From NCBI RefSeq assembly GCF_029892285.1, contig NZ_JARXVM010000011.1, positions 1 to 64,000 on the forward strand: 64,000 nt of DNA, written 5' to 3'. This stretch comes from Rhizobium sp. SG_E_25_P2 (lineage in GTDB: Bacteria; Pseudomonadota; Alphaproteobacteria; Rhizobiales; Rhizobiaceae). The notes under the pieces are model-generated. The model made no database searches and was not told where the DNA came from. It saw only the letters and a list, made by a program, of their open reading frames with translations. Every line of letters begins with the position of its first letter. Position 1 is the first letter of the stretch. Position numbers and translations under genes: made by a program. Positions 33,553-41,768 of the stretch are shown piece after piece.

Positions 33553-34686
33553 TCAGATTTTGCGGGTGATCAATTCCGCCACGGCCGACCAGACATGATA
33601 GAGCGAGCTGCCCGGCGCAGATTTGGCTATCATTTGACCGTCGAGATCGTAGCAGTCGCGCCAGAAGCCGCGCGGCCCGCCAGTCATATAAGCGTCAAGG
33701 AGATCGGCGGCGGCGGCATCTGCGAGCGCGCTGTGCTCATTGTCGGGATTGGCGAGACCGAGCATCAGATGCGCCTTGACCCGTTCCGCCTGAGCCCAGA
33801 GGCGGCGGCTCGTCTTGAGCGGCTGTCCGTCCAGGCCGACCTCGTCGATCAGGAAACCGCTTTTCGGGTCTTGCCCCAACCCAAGCGCCGTATTGAGAAG
33901 GCGCGCGGCGAGGTCCGAATGGTCGTCACCGGAAAGTTCGTCGTAACGTCGGATCAGCCAGACCCATTCGGCCATATGCCCCGGCTCCAGTCGATCCGAG
34001 CCAAGTTCGGACGAAAGATCCCAGAATGGGCCGAAAAACTCTCGCAGGCCGCCGAGGCGCTCGTCGAAAAACCGCGTCTTGAACAGGCCGAAGAGTTCGC
34101 CGGCGCGGGCCGCATGGCGCGGGTCGCAGCCGGTGTCCCACAGCGCGATCATCGCTTCGAAATAATGCATATGCGGGTTCTGCCGGCGCGGCATCGTCCC
34201 CAGATGATCTTCCGCCCAGCCGCCGGCCGGGGCTTTGAACGTGACATCCATGGCCGCCAGCGTCTCGGCGATCGCCTCGTCATAGACAGGCTTGCCGGTG
34301 GCCTCCGCGAGCCAGGTCTGCGCCAGGAGCACGCAGGCGTGATCGTAGAGATCGCGGACGGGATCGGCGATCGTACCATCCGTGAGGTTTATCGAACGGG
34401 CAAAGCCTGGTTTACCATCCGCCACCCAGGCCATCCGCCGGAGATGGTCATAGGCGCGCTCCGCCTTTTCGAGCCCTCCCTCGGGGCCGACGCCGAGCGA
34501 CGCCGCATGGGCGTAGACATAGATCTGCCTTGCGGCGGTGCGAATGCGCACGACGCCGCTTCTGTCCTGCGCGCCGTCAAGATCGAGGCCTTCGACGAAC
34601 TGGCCAGCCTGTTCGTCAAACGCGGCGCCGAGCCAATCCGGCAGAATTTGGTCGACGAAATACTGGCGAAGACGAGCGAGAGACAT
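33553..34686 (-). CDS. N-acylglucosamine 2-epimerase (AGE)-family sugar isomerase
   Basis: A 377-aa protein of the AGE/cellobiose-epimerase (alpha/alpha)6-barrel family, close to the family's usual length of about 390. Motifs include RTAARQIYVYAHA near residue 50, PHMHYFEAMIALWD near 175, and PGHMAEWVWLIRRYD near 235, with the conserved histidines. Members isomerise mannose, N-acetylglucosamine or related sugars. The ATG at 34686 has a GAAGGA ribosome site, better than the in-frame codon at 34716. It is divergent from treY, so a link with storage or compatible sugars is possible. Confidence 0.85.
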   Translation of the reverse strand: MSLARLRQYFVDQILPDWLGAAFDEQAGQFVEGLDLDGAQDRSGVVRIRTAARQIYVYAHAASLGVGPEGGLEKAERAYDHLRRMAWVADGKPGFARSINLTDGTIADPVRDLYDHACVLLAQTWLAEATGKPVYDEAIAETLAAMDVTFKAPAGGWAEDHLGTMPRRQNPHMHYFEAMIALWDTGCDPRHAARAGELFGLFKTRFFDERLGGLREFFGPFWDLSSELGSDRLEPGHMAEWVWLIRRYDELSGDDHSDLAARLLNTALGLGQDPKSGFLIDEVGLDGQPLKTSRRLWAQAERVKAHLMLGLANPDNEHSALADAAAADLLDAYMTGGPRGFWRDCYDLDGQMIAKSAPGSSLYHVWSAVAELITRKI

Positions 34687-34808
34687 GGGCAATCCTTCGT
34701 TGTTCGGCAGCGGCAATTTAACTGGACTTTCTTGTCGTCACAATGAACGGATGCGGACATGGTGAATGCTGCGACGCAAAATATTCGAACCGTTGTCGGA
34801 GCCAGACG

Positions 34809-34833
34809 GGAACCGGCCTTCGTCCCGGGAGTT
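34809..34833 (+). promoter_or_regulatory. EcfG-like promoter candidate for treY (one mismatch)
   Basis: GGAAC (34809-34813), sixteen bases, then AGTT instead of CGTT, 36 bases upstream of the treY ATG. Trehalose genes are often part of the alphaproteobacterial general stress response, which makes the near match plausible, but it is weaker than the exact sites elsewhere in the window. Confidence 0.35.
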
Positions 34834-34869
34834 TCGAACAGCGGACCCTCCCGCACGGAATCTCGCCTC

Positions 34870-37524
34870 ATGACGCTCCCCACCGCCACCTACCGCCTGC
34901 AATTTCGTAACGGCATGACCTTCGATCGCGCCATCGATCTCGTTCCCCATCTCAACCGGCTCGGCGTCAGCCATCTCTATTGTTCGCCGATCTTCACGGC
35001 CGCAGCCGGCTCCACTCATGGCTATGACATCGCCAATCCAAATGAAATCGATCCGCACCTCGGCGGCAGCGACGGCTTCGACCGGCTGGCCAACGCGCTG
35101 AGCGCCGCCAATATCGGTCTCATCCTCGACATCGTGCCCAATCATCTCGCCGCCTCGCTCGACAATGGCTGGTGGCGGAGCGTGGTGGAATGGGGGGAGG
35201 ACAGCCTCTATGCCGGTCATTTCGACATCGACTGGAGCCAGAAGCTTACTTTGCCCTTCCTGTCGACCCCGATCGAGGAAGCCGCGACCACAGACGAGGC
35301 GCGTCTCGCCTTCGATCCGGAAAGCGGTGCCCTCGCTTTCTCCTTCTATGGCAGCGCCTACCCGCTTCATCCGCGCAGCTATGCGAACGCGCTGAAGGGC
35401 ATCGCCGCGCCCGGTCTCGCCGAGATCCTCGCGCTGGCCTCCGCCGCCCGACCCGACAGCGAGGCGGAGTTCCACGAGGCAATGCGGCAGCTGCTGGCCA
35501 AGGCCACCGATCTGAACGCCGCGCTGCACGCCTCCATCTCGCCGGAACGACTGGTGGACATCATTGAGCAGCAGCCATGGACGCCCATACAGTGGCAGAA
35601 GGCTGCAAGCGGACTCAGCTATCGTCGCTTTTTTGAGATCACAGGCCTCGTCGGCCTGCGCGTGGAAGACGATCAGGTGTTTGAGGACAGTCATTCTCTG
35701 ATCCTCGACCTCGTCGACAAGGGCGTGATCGACGGCTTGCGCGTCGACCATATCGACGGTCTGGCCGATCCCGAAGCCTATCTCGTCAAGCTACGGCAGC
35801 GGATCGGTCCGAACACTTATCTTGTGGTCGAAAAAATCCTCGAACACGAGGAGCAGTTGCCGAGCCACTGGCCGGTGCAGGGCACGACCGGCTACGAGGT
35901 CATCGCCACGACGGCATTGGCGCTGGCCCCCGATGATCTCGCGCCGCTCGACCGCGCCTATGCCGCCCTGACCAAACAGGATTACGATCCTCAGACAGAA
36001 TTCGAAAAAGCGCGGCAACTGATGATCGACGTCAATTTCGAAGGCGAGGTCAAGGCGCTCGAACGAATGGCGCTCGATCTCGCCGCCTGCGAGGAAGACT
36101 GTTCGACGCCAGATCCCGACGGCATCAGCCGGGGGGTGCGCGGGCTGCTCGCAGCCTTTCCGGTCTATCGCACCTATGGCTCCCCATCGGGGCTCCGCGC
36201 TCAGGACGCAGACGTCCTGCTTCGAATTTTTGAACAACTCTATCGCAAGGCCGATCGCGACGACGCGCTCACACTGAGTTGCCTGCAGGCCATTCTGCGC
36301 GGCGATATGCGGTCGGAAAATCTTGACGACGCCATCCGCTTCCGCACCCGCATGCAGCATCTCACCGGCCCGCTGCTCGCCAAGGCGCTGGAGGACACGT
36401 TCTTCTACAGATATCATCGTCTTCTGGCGCTAAACGAAGTCGGCTGCGATCCCTTCATCCAGGGCGGCTCCGTCGAGCATTTTCACGCGCGGATGAAGGA
36501 GCGCGCGCTTCGCCAGCCGAACGGGCTGTCGGCGAGTTCGACACATGACACCAAACGCGGCGAAGACGCCCGCGCCCGGCTGTTTGCCATTGCTGAAGCG
36601 CCCGGCGTCTGGGCGGAGGCCGTGACGCGCTGGCGACGGATGAACGCCGCACGGGTCGCAGAGCTTCCGGATGGTCCGGCGCCCGAGCCGGAAGTCGAAT
36701 GGATGATCTATCAGGGTCTCGCTGGCGCATGGCGGCTCGGCGAGGATGGCGTGAGCGAAACGAGCCTCAACGCCTTTCGCGACCGTTTTCTCGCCTATGT
36801 GGAAAAATCCGTGCGCGAGGCAAAGCTGCGCGGCAAATGGTCCGACGCCGGCAATGCTTATGAAAAAGCCGTCCTTGCCTATGCCGGGGGATTGCTTTCG
36901 TCAGACGCCGCAGCCTTCCGCGCCGATTTCGAGACGACGCTTCAGCCTTTCGCCCGCGCCGGCTGGGTCAACAGCCTGACCCAGACCTTGATCAAGCTGA
37001 CCGCGCCGGGCATTCCCGATATCTATCAGGGGTCGGAGGGACTGGATGTCTCGCTGGTCGATCCCGACAACCGCCGTACGGTCGATTACGCCGCGCTCGA
37101 ACGGCTCGAAGCCAGCCGGGCCTCAGGCTGGCCGCTAACGGCGAACGACATGGCGGCGCAGAAATTCCGGCTGATCGCCGACATGCTGTCGCTCCGCAAA
37201 CGGCTTCCGGCCTTGTTTTCCGAAGGCCACTATGTGCCGCTGACGATCGAGGGGCCGGCAAGCGCGCATGCGCTGGCTTACGCCCGCGCGCATCAGGCGA
37301 CGGCCTTGCTGGTGGTCGCGCCGCGCCTGCCGCTGACCTTCATGGAGGAAGCCGATCCCCGCACGTTCTTCGCCGGCGCCAATCTCGTCCTTCCTGCGGA
37401 TCTCGCCGGCAAGACGTTTCACGCCATGACGCCGGACGCATCAATCGCCAGCGACGGCGACCGCCTTGCTTTGGGCGAGGTCTTTGCGACGGCGCCTTAT
37501 GCGGTGTTTCTGGCGGAGCCTTGA
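34870..37524 (+). CDS. treY: Malto-oligosyltrehalose synthase (TreY)
   Basis: An 884-aa GH13 enzyme. It opens TATYRLQFRNGMTFDRAIDL, as TreY does, with the GH13 motifs DIVPNHLA (about residues 88-95), GLRVDHIDGL (about 292-301, nucleophile D), VVEKIL with the acid-base Glu, and STHDTKRGED (region IV). It turns the reducing end of malto-oligosaccharides into a trehalosyl unit, which TreZ then releases as trehalose. No treZ is in the window. I use the ATG at 34870, where conservation begins. Confidence 0.93.
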   Translation: MTLPTATYRLQFRNGMTFDRAIDLVPHLNRLGVSHLYCSPIFTAAAGSTHGYDIANPNEIDPHLGGSDGFDRLANALSAANIGLILDIVPNHLAASLDNGWWRSVVEWGEDSLYAGHFDIDWSQKLTLPFLSTPIEEAATTDEARLAFDPESGALAFSFYGSAYPLHPRSYANALKGIAAPGLAEILALASAARPDSEAEFHEAMRQLLAKATDLNAALHASISPERLVDIIEQQPWTPIQWQKAASGLSYRRFFEITGLVGLRVEDDQVFEDSHSLILDLVDKGVIDGLRVDHIDGLADPEAYLVKLRQRIGPNTYLVVEKILEHEEQLPSHWPVQGTTGYEVIATTALALAPDDLAPLDRAYAALTKQDYDPQTEFEKARQLMIDVNFEGEVKALERMALDLAACEEDCSTPDPDGISRGVRGLLAAFPVYRTYGSPSGLRAQDADVLLRIFEQLYRKADRDDALTLSCLQAILRGDMRSENLDDAIRFRTRMQHLTGPLLAKALEDTFFYRYHRLLALNEVGCDPFIQGGSVEHFHARMKERALRQPNGLSASSTHDTKRGEDARARLFAIAEAPGVWAEAVTRWRRMNAARVAELPDGPAPEPEVEWMIYQGLAGAWRLGEDGVSETSLNAFRDRFLAYVEKSVREAKLRGKWSDAGNAYEKAVLAYAGGLLSSDAAAFRADFETTLQPFARAGWVNSLTQTLIKLTAPGIPDIYQGSEGLDVSLVDPDNRRTVDYAALERLEASRASGWPLTANDMAAQKFRLIADMLSLRKRLPALFSEGHYVPLTIEGPASAHALAYARAHQATALLVVAPRLPLTFMEEADPRTFFAGANLVLPADLAGKTFHAMTPDASIASDGDRLALGEVFATAPYAVFLAEP

Positions 37525-37590
37525 GATCGTTGTTTCTGAACCTGCGCGAGAAACGACGAAACGTCGTCGTCTTGCGCAAAACGCAACCGG

Positions 37591-37611
37591 CCGCGGCATC
37601 CGTTGCCGCGG
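37591..37611. terminator. Stem-loop between convergent treY and DUF2934 genes
   Basis: A perfect 8-bp stem (37591-37598 with 37604-37611, loop TCCGT) lies between the two convergent stops. It may serve both strands as a terminator; no clear T-run follows. Confidence 0.4.
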
Positions 37612-37638
37612 CGTCTGCGGAGTGAACGAGGCGAAGCC

Positions 37639-37935
37639 TCAGGCGACCGGCGCGTCCTTGGGCTTGCGCGTCGCGGGCTTTTTGGCGGGCTGAGCCTCGG
37701 ATGTCTTTGTCGACGCCGTCTTTGCAGCCGCCGCCTTTTTGGCGGCGGGCTTTTCCGCGCCGTCAGTCTTTTTCACCGCGCGCGGCTTGGCGGGTTTGGC
37801 CGGGACGGCGTCCTCCGCTTCGATATCCGCGATCGCCTGCGCCCAATGCGCCTCATGCTGCCCTTCGGGCTGACCGGCGTCTTCCCAGATCTGGTGAGCG
37901 CGCTTACGGATGCGGTCCTCTTTCGTGTCTTCCAT
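37639..37935 (-). CDS. DUF2934-domain protein with Lys/Ala/Pro-rich tail
   Basis: A 98-aa protein. Residues 8-40 match DUF2934 (RIRKRAHQIWEDAGQPEGQ, then HWAQA), and the rest is a Lys/Ala/Pro-rich, histone-H1-like tail (AVKKTDGAEKPAAKKAAAAK). Such tails bind nucleic acid, so a stress-time DNA-associated role is possible but unproven. A perfect EcfG-type promoter lies about 80 bases upstream. Confidence 0.8.
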   Translation of the reverse strand: MEDTKEDRIRKRAHQIWEDAGQPEGQHEAHWAQAIADIEAEDAVPAKPAKPRAVKKTDGAEKPAAKKAAAAKTASTKTSEAQPAKKPATRKPKDAPVA

Positions 37936-38013
37936 GCTGTGAACTCCCCATCGTCGGGCTATGAAATGGAAATGTCGCCCTGCGGCGTCGGGCCCGACCC
38001 GCCGCGGCCGGCT

Positions 38014-38038
38014 AACGAATCAAGCCTGAAGTTGTTCC
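38014..38038 (-). promoter_or_regulatory. EcfG-type general stress promoter (for the DUF2934 gene)
   Basis: Read on the minus strand, GGAAC (38038-38034), sixteen bases, then CGTT (38017-38014). An exact match to the consensus, 79 bases upstream of the DUF2934 start. Confidence 0.7.
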
Positions 38039-38130
38039 ACGCGCGACCGATGCGCTCCAGGTGGAATCGAGCATAAGCCAGCAGCTGCGGCATGGAAACA
38101 CCGGCGCTGCGAAAACGATGACCTTGGACA

Positions 38131-38155
38131 GGAACTTTGCGGCATTGACAGCGTT
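38131..38155 (+). promoter_or_regulatory. EcfG-type general stress promoter (for the SLC13 permease gene)
   Basis: GGAAC (38131-38135), sixteen bases, then CGTT (38152-38155). An exact match, less than 50 bases upstream of the permease start at 38204. It faces away from the DUF2934 promoter in the same intergenic space. Confidence 0.7.
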
Positions 38156-38203
38156 GACCGCCGCATTTACGCCATGAGCTCGATTGGTCTAGACCGGACA
38201 GGC

Positions 38204-39970
38204 ATGACGACTCCCCAAATCCTCGCCCTCGGCGTCATCGGGCTCATGATGGCCGTCTTCATCTGGGATCGCATCCGTTACGATGTGGTGGCCTGCGGCG
38301 CTTTGGCGCTGAGCGTGATCGTCGGGATCGTGCCCGCCGAAAAAGCCTTTTCAGGCTTCAGCGACGACATCGTCATCATTGTCGGTTCGGCGCTGGTGGT
38401 TAGTTACGGCGTTGCCCGCTCGGGGATTGTCGATCTCACCATCAAGCGCTTCTTTCCCAATCTGCAGACCGTTCATGCGCAGCTTGCCCTGCTGATCCTG
38501 TCGGTCGCCATTCTCTCCGCGTTCATCAAGAATATCGGCGCGCTCGCCATCATGATGCCGGCCGCCTTCCAGTTCGCCCGCAAGAGCGGCAAGTCGCCCT
38601 CGCTCTATCTGATGCCGATGAGCTTCGGCGCGCTTCTGGGCGGCCTGATGACGCAGATCGGCACGTCGCCCAATATCGTTGTGTCGCGCCTGCGCCACGA
38701 ATTGACAGGCGAGAGCTTCACCATGTTCGACTTTACCCCCGTCGGCGCGACGCTGGCGGTGGTGGGCTCGGCCTTCCTGATCGTCTTTCACTGGATCCTG
38801 CCGGAGCGCCGCAACGAAAATCCGTCGATCGAGGAATCGCTCGACAGCAAGATCTATTCGACCGAAGCGACAGTCACCGACGATTCCCCGATCAAGGGCA
38901 AGGCGCTGAGCGACCTCCTGCAACATGGCGACCGGGAAATCGTCGCCACCGCCGTGATCCGCGGCCACACCCGCATGACGCCGTTTCCGGATCTGGTGAT
39001 GAACACCGGCGACACGATCATCCTTGAAGGCAGCCCCAACAATCTCGACCGCGCCGTCTCAAGCGCCAAGCTGAAGCTTTCGGGCTCGCGGGCGCTGGTC
39101 AAGGATCGCGCCGATCTGATTTCCGTGGAGGCGGTGGTCACGCGGGAATCCTCGCTCGTCGGCCTGTCGGCGCGGCAATTGTCGCTGTCCAATCGCCGCA
39201 ACGTCAATCTGCTGGCCGTCAGCCGCCAGGGCCATCGGCTGTCGGAACGGCTCGCCGAACTCGTTTTGCAGGAAGGCGATGTGATCGTGCTGCAGGGCAG
39301 CCGCTCGACACTGCCGAGCGTTCTGCAGGATTTCGCCTGTCTGCCGCTCGCCCAGCGCGACATCATGTTGGGCGCGACCCGCCGCGCTTATCTTCCCGTC
39401 ATCATTCTGGCCGCCGCCATGGGCGCGACGGCGATCGGCGTCGCCTCGGTGCCGGTCGCCTTCTTCTGTTCGGCGCTCGCGATGGTGATCTTCGGCGTCA
39501 TCCCGCTGGCGGATGTCTATAAGGCCTTTGACGGACCGATCCTGATCATGCTGGCGGCGCTCATCCCGGTGGCCGATACGCTGCGCACCTCGGGCGCCAG
39601 CGAGATCCTCGCCCACAATCTCGGCATACTCGCCCACACCATGCCTTCCTGGGGGGCGCTGACGCTGATCCTGGTGACGGCCATGGCGGTGACGCCGTTC
39701 CTCAACAACGCCGCGACCGTTCTGGTCATGGCGCCGATCGCCGCCTCTTTCGCAACAACCTTGAGCTACAAACCGGAAGCCTTCCTGATGGCGGTGGCGA
39801 TCGGCGCTGGCTGCGATTTCCTCACGCCCATTGGGCACCAGTGCAACACGCTGGTCATGGGCCCGGGCGGCTACCGGTTCAGCGATTATCCGAGGCTGGG
39901 CCTGCCTTTATCATTCATCGTCGTCATCGTCAGCGTGCCGATGTTGCTTTGGGTCTGGCCGGTCAGCTGA
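38204..39970 (+). CDS. SLC13-family (DASS) permease with two TrkA-C domains
   Basis: A 588-aa membrane protein of the CitM/DASS type. Membrane segments at both ends (for example ILALGVIGLMMAVFI and NIGALAIMMPAAFQFARKSG) flank two cytoplasmic RCK_C/TrkA-C domains at about 210-385 (GDTIILEGSP, then GDVIVLQGSR). The motifs QIGTSPNIVVSR and FLTPIGHQCNTLVMGPGGY are the family's paired signature loops. Relatives move sulfate, dicarboxylates or other anions with Na+ or H+. The ATG at 38174 lies only about 18 bases past the -10 element, so I prefer 38204. It overlaps the convergent ybhP-like gene by eight bases. Confidence 0.85.
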   Translation: MTTPQILALGVIGLMMAVFIWDRIRYDVVACGALALSVIVGIVPAEKAFSGFSDDIVIIVGSALVVSYGVARSGIVDLTIKRFFPNLQTVHAQLALLILSVAILSAFIKNIGALAIMMPAAFQFARKSGKSPSLYLMPMSFGALLGGLMTQIGTSPNIVVSRLRHELTGESFTMFDFTPVGATLAVVGSAFLIVFHWILPERRNENPSIEESLDSKIYSTEATVTDDSPIKGKALSDLLQHGDREIVATAVIRGHTRMTPFPDLVMNTGDTIILEGSPNNLDRAVSSAKLKLSGSRALVKDRADLISVEAVVTRESSLVGLSARQLSLSNRRNVNLLAVSRQGHRLSERLAELVLQEGDVIVLQGSRSTLPSVLQDFACLPLAQRDIMLGATRRAYLPVIILAAAMGATAIGVASVPVAFFCSALAMVIFGVIPLADVYKAFDGPILIMLAALIPVADTLRTSGASEILAHNLGILAHTMPSWGALTLILVTAMAVTPFLNNAATVLVMAPIAASFATTLSYKPEAFLMAVAIGAGCDFLTPIGHQCNTLVMGPGGYRFSDYPRLGLPLSFIVVIVSVPMLLWVWPVS

Positions 39971-40715
39971 TCACGTCGAGATCGACGACGATAGGCAGGT
40001 GATCGGACGCCTTGCGGGCAAGCGGCGTGTCGATCACCCGCGCATCGATCAGCCTCAAGCGATCATTGTGAAAGACATGGTCGAGACGCAGCAGCGGCCA
40101 TCGCGCCGGAAATGTCGCGCGCCAACGACCGGATTGACGCGGCGCCGCGACCCTCAGCCGTTCATCGATCAGCCGGAACGATCGAGAACGGGGAACCGCG
40201 TTGAAATCGCCCAGCAGCAGCAACGGCGCGCGCCGGCAACGTTCATGACCGATCCAGCCGGGACCGAGCAGCGTCTCGGCCTGCAATGTCCGCTCCGCCG
40301 GCGACAATCCGAAATGCGTGTTGAAGACCTGGATCTTTTGTCCGCACGCCTCGATCTCGATCCACAGCGCGCCGCGGGGTTCGCCGCGCGACGGCAGCGC
40401 AGCGGCGCGGTGAAGCTTGGACGGCAATGCGGTGAGGATGGCGTCGCCATATCGCTCCTCCTCCACATGCAAGGCCGGATGGAAATGCGCCTGCATCTTG
40501 AGGTGGACGGCGATGGCGTCGGCCTGGTCGACGCCGCCCGAGCGTTTTCGTCCGACATCCAGTTCCTGTAGTGCGATAATCTCGGCGCCGCTTTCGGCAA
40601 TCACCTCGGCGATGCGCGCGGGATCGTGGCGGCGATCGGAACCGCGGCAGCTATGCACATTGTAGGTAAGCGCGCGCAAAACGCGCCGAGCGGGAGGATC
40701 CTGCGGCGTGGTCAT
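39963..40715 (-). CDS. Endonuclease/exonuclease/phosphatase family protein (YbhP-like)
   Basis: A 250-aa EEP-fold protein: LTYNVHSCRGSD (about residues 15-26), IIALQELDVG with the metal Glu, NTHFGLSPAERTLQAE, LLLGDFNAVP and the C-terminal SDHLPIVVDL. This complete catalytic set suggests a metal-dependent phosphodiesterase, perhaps on phospholipids or nucleic acid. It is next to ybhN-like and clsB-like genes, the same trio found in E. coli as ybhP, ybhN and ybhO (clsB). The ATG at 40715 is chosen; five more codons are open upstream. Confidence 0.85.
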   Translation of the reverse strand: MTTPQDPPARRVLRALTYNVHSCRGSDRRHDPARIAEVIAESGAEIIALQELDVGRKRSGGVDQADAIAVHLKMQAHFHPALHVEEERYGDAILTALPSKLHRAAALPSRGEPRGALWIEIEACGQKIQVFNTHFGLSPAERTLQAETLLGPGWIGHERCRRAPLLLLGDFNAVPRSRSFRLIDERLRVAAPRQSGRWRATFPARWPLLRLDHVFHNDRLRLIDARVIDTPLARKASDHLPIVVDLDVIS

Positions 40716-40721
40716 GGCGGG

Positions 40722-40746
40722 GGAACCCATTGCGGCCGGATTCGTT
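40722..40746 (+). promoter_or_regulatory. EcfG-type general stress promoter (for the YbhN-like gene)
   Basis: GGAAC (40722-40726), sixteen bases, then CGTT (40743-40746), 31 bases upstream of the ATG at 40778. Exact match. The opposite strand carries GGAAC-N16-GGTT across the same bases, a weaker version facing the YbhP-like gene. Confidence 0.75.
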
Positions 40747-40777
40747 CCCTCCCGACAGTTCAGGAGACCGGCGGTCC

Positions 40778-41713
40778 ATGTTTCTCAAATATCTCGCGCG
40801 CGCCATTTTCGTCATCGCCATCCTCGGCGCGATCTATCTTCTCGTGAACACCTTGCGGCAATATTCGCTGGACGAGATCCTCTCCACGCTCGGCGCCATA
40901 CCGCTCAGCCATCTGGCGATCGCCCTCGGCTTTGCCGCCTGCTCCTATTTCTGCCTAGCCGTCGGCGATTGGCTGGCGACGCGCTATGCCGGCAAGCCGC
41001 TGAAATTTCGCCAGACGGCGCTGGCCTCCTTCGTCAGCCTGTCGATCGGGCACAATGTCGGGGTCGCGGCGCTGTCGAGCGGGGCGGTGCGCTACCGCTT
41101 CTATTCGCGCTGGGGCCTTGATGCCGAGGCCGTCGCCAAGATCATCCTGTTCTGCGGCGTCACCGTCGCGCTCGGCCTGTCAACGCTTGGTTCGATCGGC
41201 ATGGCGCTGCGGCCAGAAGACGCCGGCGACATGATGAAGCTCGACACCGCGACGATACGGCTGATCGCTGCCGGTTTCGCGGTGTTTCCCGTCGTCTATC
41301 TCCTGCTTTGCGCCGTGTTGCGCAAGCCGCTGCGTATCCGCGCCTGGAGCATGAAGCTGCCGCCCATGCGGCTGGCGCTGGCGCAGGTCGTGGTGGGCAC
41401 AGTGAACTTTTCGTTCGTCTCGGCGGCTCTCCACCAGATGCTCACCGCCTTTGCGCCCGCGAGTTATCTGAAGGTGGCGGCGGCCTCAATCACCGCCAAT
41501 ATTGCCGCCATCATCTCGCATGTCCCGGGCGGATTGGGCGTGCTCGAGGCGACCATCGTGCATATTCTGCCGGGCGCGTCCTCGATCGCCGCCGTCATCG
41601 CCTTCCGCGTGGTCTATTACTTCATTCCCCTCGCCTTCGGCCTGATCCTGCTCGCCGCCAGTGAGATGACCCTGAAAAAGACGGCGGACTATCGACCCGC
41701 CGCCGCTGAATAG
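40778..41713 (+). CDS. YbhN/UPF0104-family inner-membrane protein (LPG-synthase TM-like)
   Basis: A 311-aa protein with about eight membrane segments, of the family that also forms the flippase half of lysyl-phosphatidylglycerol synthases. Motifs include SLSIGHNVGVAALSSGAVRYR (about residues 88-108) and SHVPGGLGVLEATIVHIL near 245. It lacks the aminoacyl transferase half, as does E. coli YbhN. A role in moving or sorting phospholipids is likely from its clsB- and ybhP-like neighbours. AGGAG precedes the ATG, and an exact EcfG-type promoter lies upstream. Confidence 0.85.
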   Translation: MFLKYLARAIFVIAILGAIYLLVNTLRQYSLDEILSTLGAIPLSHLAIALGFAACSYFCLAVGDWLATRYAGKPLKFRQTALASFVSLSIGHNVGVAALSSGAVRYRFYSRWGLDAEAVAKIILFCGVTVALGLSTLGSIGMALRPEDAGDMMKLDTATIRLIAAGFAVFPVVYLLLCAVLRKPLRIRAWSMKLPPMRLALAQVVVGTVNFSFVSAALHQMLTAFAPASYLKVAAASITANIAAIISHVPGGLGVLEATIVHILPGASSIAAVIAFRVVYYFIPLAFGLILLAASEMTLKKTADYRPAAAE

Positions 41714-41768
41714 TCATCCTGCCGCAGGATCTACGCTGGTTCTGCCGCCTTGCGGCCGGACATTGCTG